Shown one piece after another: positions 1 through 5,427 of a stretch of 10,594 nt of DNA. The translations under genes and the position numbers were made by a program. The notes under the pieces were generated by a model that saw only the letters and a program-made list of their open reading frames with translations, ran no database searches and was not told the DNA's origin. Location of the stretch: the NCBI GenBank assembly GCA_035444205.1, contig DAOMOD010000147.1, positions 1 to 10,594 on the forward strand, written 5' to 3'. Every line of letters starts with the position of its first letter. The first letter of the stretch is position 1. Source of the DNA: DAOMOD01 sp035444205. GTDB lineage: Bacteria > Pseudomonadota > Gammaproteobacteria > Xanthomonadales > BPKI01.

Positions 1-20
1 GAGCGGCGGGTGGCCTGTGA

Positions 21-71
21 GACGGAACCCCCGTCAGGGACGACACAACAACCCGCGCCGCAGGCGCTCCG
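21..71. repeat. Hairpin-rich direct repeat, copy 1 (dapD leader)
   Basis: This 51-bp stretch recurs at 166-215 with one indel and three substitutions. It contains two perfect small hairpins: gacgg(21-25)/ccgtc(31-35) and gcgcc(55-59)/ggcgc(63-67). The indel and one of the substitutions fall in the loops, and neither stem is altered by any change, which suggests selection on nucleic-acid structure rather than protein coding. A shared tgcaagg follows each copy (82-88 and 241-247). It resembles a REP-like intergenic repeat, but I do not recognise a named family. Confidence 0.7.
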
Positions 72-105
72 AGAACCCCACTGCAAGGCGGACAAACAAG
101 ACGCC

Positions 106-124
106 GTCGGCACGGGATGCCGAC
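106..124. other. Perfect hairpin between the two leader repeats
   Basis: gtcggca (106-112) and tgccgac (118-124) form a perfect 7-bp stem around a 5-nt loop. No T-tract follows on the + strand, so it is not a classical intrinsic terminator. It lies between the two direct repeats and may belong to the same structured leader. Another stem, ccgcc(153-157)/ggcgg(162-166), abuts copy 2. Confidence 0.55.
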
Positions 125-165
125 CTACCACAGCAACAGAAGGTGACCCCGGCCGCCGGAGGGCG

Positions 166-215
166 GACGGAACCCCGTCTGGGACGACACAACCACCCGC
201 GCCGCGGGCGCTCCG
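166..215. repeat. Hairpin-rich direct repeat, copy 2 (dapD leader)
   Basis: This is the second copy of the module at 21-71. It keeps both stems: gacgg(166-170)/ccgtc(175-179) with a 4-nt instead of 5-nt loop, and gcgcc(199-203)/ggcgc(207-211) with a changed loop base. A further hairpin, gccgg(218-222)/ccggc(226-230), sits in an insertion between this copy and the shared tgcaagg (241-247). It ends about 75 bp before the preferred dapD start, so it would be in the 5' untranslated region or promoter-proximal DNA. Confidence 0.7.
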
Positions 216-290
216 GCGCCGGCAGCCGGCTACCGCCCAATGCAAGGGTCGGTTACCCTGCTGCCCCGCAATCACGGCGAGCACGACGAC

Positions 291-1142
291 GTGACACCTG
301 ACGAACTCCAATCCGTCATCGAGGAAGCCTTCGAGAAGCGCGCCGAGTGGTCGGTGGAGGCGCTGCGAGAGCACGCCGTGAGCGCGGTCGAGCTTGCTCT
401 CGATCTGCTCGAATCGGGCGAAGCGCGGGTCGCCGAGCCGGATGGGCGGGGCGACTGGCGGGTCAACCAGTGGCTGAAGAAGGCTGTGCTGCTGTCCTTC
501 CGCCTGCATGCCAACCGGCTGATGCCGGGGCAGCCGGCACCGTTCTATGACAAGGTGCCGCTGCGCTACGAGGACTTCTCCGAGCAGCAGTTCGCCGAGG
601 CCGGCGCGCGCATCGTCCCGGGCGCCATCGTGCGCCGCGGCGCCCATGTCGGCCGCGACGTGGTGCTGATGCCGAGCTTCGTCAACATCGGGGCCCACGT
701 CGGCGCCAGTACCATGGTCGACACCTGGGCCACGGTGGGTTCCTGCGCACAAATCGGCCGTAACGTGCACCTGTCCGGCGGCGCCGGCATCGGTGGGGTG
801 CTGGAGCCGTTGCAGGCTGCGCCCACCATCATCGAGGACGACTGCTTCATCGGCGCGCGCTCCGAGGTGGTCGAGGGCGTGATCGTGGAGCGTGGCGCGG
901 TGATCGGCATGGGCGTGTTCCTCGGCCAGTCGACACGCATCTACGACCGCGCCAGCGGCACGATCCATCAGGGCCGGGTGCCTGCGGGCAGCGTGGTGGT
1001 GCCCGGTGCGCTACCCTCGGCGGATGGCCGCTACAGCCTGGCCTGCGCCGTCATCGTCAAGCAGGTCGACGAGAAGACGCGCAGCAAGGTGGGGGTGAAT
1101 GAGCTGCTGAGGATGGCGGCGGAGGAAGGACAAAGGGCCTAG
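291..1142 (+). CDS. dapD: 2,3,4,5-tetrahydropyridine-2,6-dicarboxylate N-succinyltransferase
   Basis: DapD transfers succinyl from succinyl-CoA to tetrahydrodipicolinate, the branch-point step of the succinylase route to meso-diaminopimelate and lysine. It is a cytosolic trimer with a left-handed beta-helix made of hexapeptide repeats. Visible family landmarks, numbered from the chosen start, are QWLKKAVLLSFR (60-71), MVDTWATVGSCAQIG (142-156), NVHLSGGAGIGGVLEPLQ (158-175), CFIGARSEVVEG and the VGVNELLR end (267-274). Asp144 and Glu192 sit in the conserved active-site segments. I chose GTG 291 because homology to E. coli DapD begins at once (TPDELQSVIEEAFEKRAEW), the length is then 283 aa against 274, and GGCGAG lies 9 nt upstream. 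An in-frame ATG at 240 would add 17 unrelated residues and lacks a ribosome site. The stop codon TAG lies inside the inverted-repeat element at 1134-1278, so the last residues after NELLR differ from the usual end. Confidence 0.96.
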   Translation: MTPDELQSVIEEAFEKRAEWSVEALREHAVSAVELALDLLESGEARVAEPDGRGDWRVNQWLKKAVLLSFRLHANRLMPGQPAPFYDKVPLRYEDFSEQQFAEAGARIVPGAIVRRGAHVGRDVVLMPSFVNIGAHVGASTMVDTWATVGSCAQIGRNVHLSGGAGIGGVLEPLQAAPTIIEDDCFIGARSEVVEGVIVERGAVIGMGVFLGQSTRIYDRASGTIHQGRVPAGSVVVPGALPSADGRYSLACAVIVKQVDEKTRSKVGVNELLRMAAEEGQRA

Positions 1143-1278
1143 GGCCTAGGTCCCAAAAGGGAAAAGCCCCTGGGCTTGGCATGTCGCCGCTTTTCCCTAT
1201 CCTTGCGGTACGCCGAAACGCCTCATGCGAACGCACAGTCACGATCTTGCCGCCCCTGGGCCCTAGGCCCTAGGCCCT
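1134..1278. repeat. Heptamer-built inverted-repeat (MITE-like) element between dapD and yffB
   Basis: The outer arms are 22 bp (1134-1155 and 1257-1278) and match as inverted repeats at 21 of 22 positions. Each arm carries tandem copies of the heptamer gggccta or its complement. Nested inside is a second perfect inverted repeat, agggaaaagc (1158-1167) with gcttttccct (1189-1198). The left arm overlaps the end of dapD and supplies its TAG stop. No ORF in it looks like a transposase. A transcript of this region would fold into a very strong hairpin in either direction, so it could attenuate read-through from dapD or protect mRNA 3' ends. Elements built of short tandem heptamers with a central hairpin are, as I recall, common between genes in Xanthomonadaceae. 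That match was not checked. Confidence 0.8.
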
Positions 1279-1334
1279 CACGAGGCAAAGCACCACCCAC
1301 TCGACCCAATCCCACTCCGCGCCAACCCAGACCC

Positions 1335-1691
1335 ATGTCCCTCCCGATCACCCTCCACGGCCTCAGCAACTGCGGCACCTGCAAGAAGGCTCGGGCCTGG
1401 CTCGACACCCGCAAGTTGCCGTACCGGTTCACCGACTATCGCGCCCACCCGGTGCCGCCGGCGCGCCTTAAGGCCTGGGCTACCCAGATTCCCTGGGAGA
1501 AGCTGGTCAATCGTTCCAGTCCGACCTGGCGCAAGCTGCCCGAGGCACGCAAGAACCCCGTCGAGGACGCCGACTGGCTGGCCTTGATCGCCGAGTTTCC
1601 GGCGCTGGTGCGGCGGCCGGTGGTGACGTTCCGTGGTCAGGTGAGCGTGGGTTTCTCGGACAAGCGCTTCGCCGAGATGTTCGGCGCGTGA
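1335..1691 (+). CDS. yffB: ArsC/Spx/YffB-family thioredoxin-fold protein
   Basis: This 118-aa protein belongs to the ArsC-related (Spx/MgsR/YffB) family and closely follows E. coli YffB in length and sequence order: LHGLSNCGTCKKARAWL, then YRFTDYR, then NRSSPTWRKL, ALVRRPVV and GFSDKRFAEMF. The molecular role of YffB is not settled. Family members have a thioredoxin fold, and some act as glutathione-dependent thiol reductases or RNA-polymerase binders. Here Cys13 and Cys16 form a CGTC redox motif and an Arg pair precedes Pro (RRP), as in arsenate reductases. Its position directly before dapE is conserved in enterics and xanthomonads, which argues for a housekeeping rather than arsenic-resistance role. 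Its TGA overlaps the start of dapE, implying translational coupling. I chose ATG 1335 because homology starts there. It has no Shine-Dalgarno sequence, and the preceding leader is C-rich and G-poor. Confidence 0.9.
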   Translation: MSLPITLHGLSNCGTCKKARAWLDTRKLPYRFTDYRAHPVPPARLKAWATQIPWEKLVNRSSPTWRKLPEARKNPVEDADWLALIAEFPALVRRPVVTFRGQVSVGFSDKRFAEMFGA

Positions 1692-2833
1692 ACGCTGCCA
1701 TGCGCCTGTCCCCGGTGCTGGAGCTGGCCTCGGCGCTGATCGCGCGCCGTTCGGTGACGCCTGACGATGGCGGCTGCCAGGACCTGCTGGCGACGCGTCT
1801 GCAGGCGGCGGGCTTCGCTGCCGAGCACATGCCGTTCGGCGCCGTCAGCAACCTGCTGGCGACGCATGGCCAGGGCGGTCCGCTGACCCTGTTTCTCGGG
1901 CACACCGACGTGGTGCCACCAGGGCCGGAGCAGGCATGGACCTCGCCGCCGTTCCAGCCCACCATCCGCGACGGCGTGCTGTACGGTCGCGGCGCCGCCG
2001 ACATGAAGGGCGCGGTGGCGGCGTTCACGGTCGCCCTGGAACGATTCGTCGCCGGGCATCCCGATCATGCCGGCCGCGTCGGACTGCTGCTGACCTCGGA
2101 CGAGGAAGGCGAGGCGGTCGATGGTGTGGCAAAGGTGGTGGAAGCGCTGACCGGGCGCGGCGAGCGCATCGATTTCTGCATCGTCGGCGAATCGTCGTCC
2201 AGCGAACGCCTCGGCGATGTGGTGCGCATCGGCCGCCGTGGTTCGTTGCACGGCCGGCTGACCGTGCGTGGCATCCAGGGCCACGTCGCCTATCCGGATC
2301 GCGCGCGCAATCCGGTGCACCAGTTGGCGCCGGCGTTGGCAGAGCTTTGCGCCGAGCGCTGGGACGAGGGCAATGAGGGCTTCCCGCCCACCACCTTCCA
2401 GATCTCGAACCTGCACGCCGGCACCGGTGCACTCAACGTGGTGCCCGGCGAAGCCGTGGCGGATTTCAACTTCCGCTTCGGCACCGCTTCGACCGAGGAC
2501 ACTTTGCGCCAGCGCGTGACGTCGATCCTGCAGCGGCATGGGCTCGACTTCACCATCGAATGGCAGTGCTCGGCGCTACCGTTCCTGACCACCGCGGGCC
2601 GTCTGCTCGACGTCGTCCGCGCGTCCGTAAGCGAGGTGCTCGGCGTGGACACGCGGCCGGACACCGGCGGCGGCACCTCGGATGGCCGCTTCGTGGCCCC
2701 CACCGGCGCCGAGGTGATCGAGCTTGGGCCGATCAACGCCAGCATCCACCAGATCGACGAACACGCGCGCGTCGAGGATCTCGACCGCTTGGCCGAGGTC
2801 TATCAGGCCATCCTGAAGCGCCTGAATGCGTAG
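1688..2833 (+). CDS. dapE: Succinyl-diaminopimelate desuccinylase
   Basis: DapE is a dinuclear zinc M20-family amidohydrolase that splits N-succinyl-LL-diaminopimelate into succinate and LL-diaminopimelate in the cytosol. The metal and catalytic residues are all visible, numbered from GTG 1688: His72 and Asp74 in GHTDVVPPG, Asp105 in GRGAADMKG, the Glu139-Glu140 pair in TSDEEGE, Glu168 in VGESSS, and His354 in NASIHQIDE. The dimerisation-domain segment with IQGHVAYP and the TGGGTSDGRF loop are also present. The length is 381 aa from GTG, whose GTGA overlaps the yffB stop. An ATG at 1700 gives 377 aa and starts MRLSPVLEL, equally consistent with E. coli DapE (375 aa), so the start is uncertain by four codons. 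One small oddity is VGESSS where enteric proteins have VGEPSS. It forms a translationally coupled pair with yffB and is followed by a palindromic repeat that may terminate it. Confidence 0.96.
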   Translation: MNAAMRLSPVLELASALIARRSVTPDDGGCQDLLATRLQAAGFAAEHMPFGAVSNLLATHGQGGPLTLFLGHTDVVPPGPEQAWTSPPFQPTIRDGVLYGRGAADMKGAVAAFTVALERFVAGHPDHAGRVGLLLTSDEEGEAVDGVAKVVEALTGRGERIDFCIVGESSSSERLGDVVRIGRRGSLHGRLTVRGIQGHVAYPDRARNPVHQLAPALAELCAERWDEGNEGFPPTTFQISNLHAGTGALNVVPGEAVADFNFRFGTASTEDTLRQRVTSILQRHGLDFTIEWQCSALPFLTTAGRLLDVVRASVSEVLGVDTRPDTGGGTSDGRFVAPTGAEVIELGPINASIHQIDEHARVEDLDRLAEVYQAILKRLNA

Positions 2834-2838
2834 CCCCT

Positions 2839-2882
2839 GAGCGGAGCAAGCATGTCCTGAGCCCCGTCGAAGGGCTCCGCTC
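2839..2882. terminator. Palindromic intergenic repeat, possible bidirectional terminator
   Basis: gagcggagc (2839-2847) is a perfect inverted repeat of gctccgctc (2874-2882). Within it gagccc (2859-2864) pairs with gggctc (2872-2877), so two mutually exclusive folds exist. cctgagc occurs twice in direct orientation (2836-2842, 2856-2862). It lies in the 73-bp convergent gap between dapE and the acylase gene, where a two-way terminator would be expected. There is no clear T-tract. The cctgagc...gtcgaagg wording resembles a short repeat often scattered through high-GC proteobacterial genomes (recalled, not searched). Confidence 0.55.
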
Positions 2883-2906
2883 TACGAAAGCATCGTCATC
2901 CGCAGG

Positions 2907-5267
2907 CTAGCGGTCTGCCGGGATGAGCATCAGCACGTGCTCGGCCTCCCCCGGCAGAAACGGCGTCGGGTCGCCCTCTACCCAGTCCCGGTGCCCGGCG
3001 CCGTAATACGGCGACAGCGGATGTCCGCTCTGCCCGGCCGGCATGTGGAAGTACCCTTCCGCCTCGCGTCCCGGTGCCACCGCCATGCGCTGGCTGGCGC
3101 CGAACGAAGGCCCCTGTACTCGCGGCATGTGGGTGTCGCCGGGCAGGGGGCTGCGCGGCATGTCCAGCCAGCGCGACAGAAACGGAGCGCCGCGGCTGAT
3201 CGGGTGGCGGATGGCGGCGCGGTTGCGTTCGCCCCAGGTGCGTGCAGCGAGGCCGCCGGGACTGCCCCCGAACGACTCGGCAACTTCGCGCGCGCTTTCG
3301 ATCAGCAAGGCCTGCCAGCTTTCGAAGGCAGGGCTGAGCAGGTGCGGCGGACGATCCTCCAGCAGGCGCCACACGGCGCCCTCGATCTGCGGCTGGTTGA
3401 GGCTGTCGAGGTCCTCGTCGCGGGCACGTGCCGCTGCCAGGAAGCCGGCGGCGACATGGCTCATCACGCGCAGGCGGAAGGCCCGCACCAGGCGATAGCC
3501 GGCATCATCGACGGCGGCGTGCCCGCTCCAGTCCCGCGCCAGATCGTGCATCTCGATCAGCAGGGGCTCATCGCTGCCGGTCAGTGTCAGCATCAGCAGT
3601 TCGCGCCAGCGCGCCAGGAACTGCGCACGGTCGTCGAGCTGGATGGCGCGCATGCTGGCCTCGTCATGCCTGTCGCGGGCGAACAGGCCATCGCGGATCT
3701 GGGTGGCGCGGCTTCCCAGCACCAGTCCGCCATCGCCGATGGCTTCGTGCATCGTCCCGCCCACCACGCGCGCATTGGCGGTCCACAGGCGCTCATGACC
3801 GGGCTCGCGCAGCAGCGGGTACTCGGCAGGATCGAGCCATTGCGGGTCGAGCAGTTCGGGTTCGCGCGAATCGCGAATCAGCGCGGGCAGTAGCGGCCGC
3901 TGCGGCAGGCGGCCGGCGATGGTCCAGGCGATGCGACCGCCGGCGTCGCCGACCACGAAATTCTGTGCCGGCATGCCGGCCTGCTGGGCCACGGCGATGG
4001 CGTCATCGATGCTGGTGGCGTTTTCCAGCGCGATCAGCGCGGAGTCCACCGCGCCCGGGCGATGCGCCGTCCACATCAGCGCCAGCGGCGCGCCATCCGG
4101 ACCCTCCGCCAGCACCGGGCCGAACAGCGACTCCTGCACGATAAGGATTTCCGCGCGACCACCGCGCACCAGGAGGGTCTCCTCGATGCTGTCGAGGTCC
4201 TGCCAGCCGCTGGCGGTCAGGTAGCGTCCATCGTCCTCGGGATCGACCTCCAGGCGCACCCAGTCGACGAAATCGCCGTAGGCATTGGTGAAGGCCCAGG
4301 CGACCCGGCCGTTGCTGCCGACCACCACGCCTGGCACGCCGGGCAGGGTGACGCCGCTGATGTCGACGTCGCCGTGCCGCAGGCGCGCGCGGAACCAGAT
4401 GTTCGGCACGGCGTGACCAAGGTGCATGTCGTTGGCCACCAGCGCGCCGCCGTGCGCGGTAAGCGCGCCGGACACCGCCCAGCCGTTGCTGCCGCGGGCG
4501 AAGTCGCCGGCCGCCACTTCCGGACGTTCCGGCAGCAGTTCCGGATCGACCAGGCGCAGGTCGATTACCTCTTCCGTGGGTGGCTCCGCCATGGCCAGCA
4601 GCGAACCGTCGATGGGAGCATCCCACTCGCTGCCCGGTGCGGTGAGGAACGCGAACACCTCACGCGGCAGCGCCGCGGCCAGACGCGCGCGTTCCAGCTC
4701 GAAGCGGTTCTGACCGCCGCCCTGCAGGTCGAAGAACATCGCCTTCACCACCAGCAGGGAGTCCTCCTCGCGCCACGGCTCGGGTGCCTGGCGGAACAGC
4801 AGATAGGGGAAGGGGCGCGCCGACAGCGCCGCAAGGCCGGCATTCACGCCCTCGGCATAGGCACGCAGCACGTTGCGCTCGGCCGCCGAAGCCGATGCCA
4901 GCGTGGCGCGGGCGCGGGTACGAAAACGGTGCACGCGGCGTCGACGGTCGATGTCGAGGGCAGCGGCGCCGACCAGAGCGGACAGTTCCCCGGCGCCGGC
5001 GCGGCGCGACAGATCCATCTCGAAGAAACGCTCCTGCGCGTGCACGAAGCCCAGCGCGCGCACGGCATCGGGGCGGTTGCCGGCCTCGATGGTGACCACG
5101 CCCATGCGATCACGTGTGACCCGTGCCTCCGCGTCCAGTCCGGCAAGCGCGACTTCGCCGTCGTACAGCGGCAGGCTGGCACGAAGCGCCATCCAGCCCC
5201 AGACGAAGGCGACGGCAAGCAGCAGCACGATGGCCAGCAGGCCTCGGATCAGCCAACGACGAAGCAT
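2907..5267 (-). CDS. Penicillin acylase family protein (Ntn-hydrolase, S45)
   Basis: This 786-aa protein has the features of the S45 penicillin amidase / acyl-homoserine-lactone acylase family, enzymes that hydrolyse amide bonds of acylated amines outside the cytoplasm. Residues 1-25 form a basic start plus hydrophobic helix (LLAIVLLLAVAFVW), either a signal peptide or a membrane anchor. The alpha-chain region holds RDRMGVVTIEA and FVHAQERFFEMDL. The self-processing site is Gly259-Ser260-Asn-Gly-Trp, Ser260 being the expected N-terminal nucleophile of the beta chain. ANDMHLGHAVPNIWF and FTNAYGDFVDW follow; Asn328 aligns with the oxyanion Ala69 of E. coli penicillin G acylase, and Asn498 in WTANARVVGG is a candidate for its oxyanion Asn241. 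The substrate cannot be told from sequence. The ATG has GGGGGA 5 nt upstream on its strand. It is convergent to dapE and divergent from the DUF3857 gene. The length is usual for the family. Confidence 0.93.
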   Translation of the reverse strand: MLRRWLIRGLLAIVLLLAVAFVWGWMALRASLPLYDGEVALAGLDAEARVTRDRMGVVTIEAGNRPDAVRALGFVHAQERFFEMDLSRRAGAGELSALVGAAALDIDRRRRVHRFRTRARATLASASAAERNVLRAYAEGVNAGLAALSARPFPYLLFRQAPEPWREEDSLLVVKAMFFDLQGGGQNRFELERARLAAALPREVFAFLTAPGSEWDAPIDGSLLAMAEPPTEEVIDLRLVDPELLPERPEVAAGDFARGSNGWAVSGALTAHGGALVANDMHLGHAVPNIWFRARLRHGDVDISGVTLPGVPGVVVGSNGRVAWAFTNAYGDFVDWVRLEVDPEDDGRYLTASGWQDLDSIEETLLVRGGRAEILIVQESLFGPVLAEGPDGAPLALMWTAHRPGAVDSALIALENATSIDDAIAVAQQAGMPAQNFVVGDAGGRIAWTIAGRLPQRPLLPALIRDSREPELLDPQWLDPAEYPLLREPGHERLWTANARVVGGTMHEAIGDGGLVLGSRATQIRDGLFARDRHDEASMRAIQLDDRAQFLARWRELLMLTLTGSDEPLLIEMHDLARDWSGHAAVDDAGYRLVRAFRLRVMSHVAAGFLAAARARDEDLDSLNQPQIEGAVWRLLEDRPPHLLSPAFESWQALLIESAREVAESFGGSPGGLAARTWGERNRAAIRHPISRGAPFLSRWLDMPRSPLPGDTHMPRVQGPSFGASQRMAVAPGREAEGYFHMPAGQSGHPLSPYYGAGHRDWVEGDPTPFLPGEAEHVLMLIPADR

Positions 5268-5272
5268 GGAAA

Positions 5273-5278
5273 TCCCCC
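5273..5278 (-). promoter_or_regulatory. Ribosome binding site of the acylase gene
   Basis: Read on the minus strand this is GGGGGA, five bases before the ATG at 5267-5265. It supports that start, as does the hydrophobic leader that begins immediately after it. Confidence 0.6.
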
Positions 5279-5352
5279 GCTTTGCGCAATCGACGGCACC
5301 TTACCGGAAACCGCGGCGATCTGGCGCGCGTGCACGGATGATTCGATCTCGT

Positions 5353-5370
5353 GGTCCGCCGCGGCGGTCC
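5353..5370. promoter_or_regulatory. Near-perfect palindrome in the divergent intergenic region, candidate operator
   Basis: The core ccgccgcggcgg (5356-5367) is a perfect 12-bp palindrome. With one T/T mismatch, two more G-C pairs extend it to 18 bp. It lies near the middle of the 160-bp gap between the divergent acylase and DUF3857 genes, where a shared regulator could bind. In DNA of this GC content a 12-bp GC palindrome is not strong evidence by itself. I saw no convincing -35/-10 pair on either strand of this gap. A small hairpin, gccgg/ccggc (5396-5408), lies just before the downstream ribosome site. Confidence 0.3.
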
Positions 5371-5415
5371 TGTGGCAGCATATGGCGCGTACCAGGCCGG
5401 AGACCGGCGCGAACC

Positions 5416-5422
5416 AGGGGGG
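5416..5422 (+). promoter_or_regulatory. Ribosome binding site fixing the DUF3857 gene start
   Basis: AGGGGGG lies five bases before ATG 5428. It decides the start of an open frame that otherwise runs far upstream through DNA antisense to the acylase gene. The residues after this ATG form a signal peptide, which agrees. Confidence 0.7.
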
Positions 5423-5427
5423 TGGGA

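Noticed and set aside
1..20. Possible 3' end of an upstream gene (codons ending in TGA at 18-20)
   Set aside because: Only five codons precede the stop. In xanthomonads glnD often lies upstream of dapD, but nothing this short can be identified.
21..215. CRISPR array
   Set aside because: Only two imperfect copies with internal hairpins, a single 94-bp spacer and no cas genes.
1..290. Lysine riboswitch upstream of dapD
   Set aside because: No five-helix L-box core or its conserved junction bases could be recognised; the region is explained better by repeated short hairpins.
10..294. 94-aa ORFs across the leader (+ strand, two frames)
   Set aside because: Low-complexity Pro/Thr/Arg composition, no ribosome site, frame shift between the two repeat copies, and overlap with dapD. 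The region behaves as structured non-coding DNA.
4873..5427. 185-residue upstream extension of the DUF3857 frame
   Set aside because: It is Arg/Ser-rich shadow translation over the acylase gene. A strong ribosome site and signal peptide place the start at 5428.
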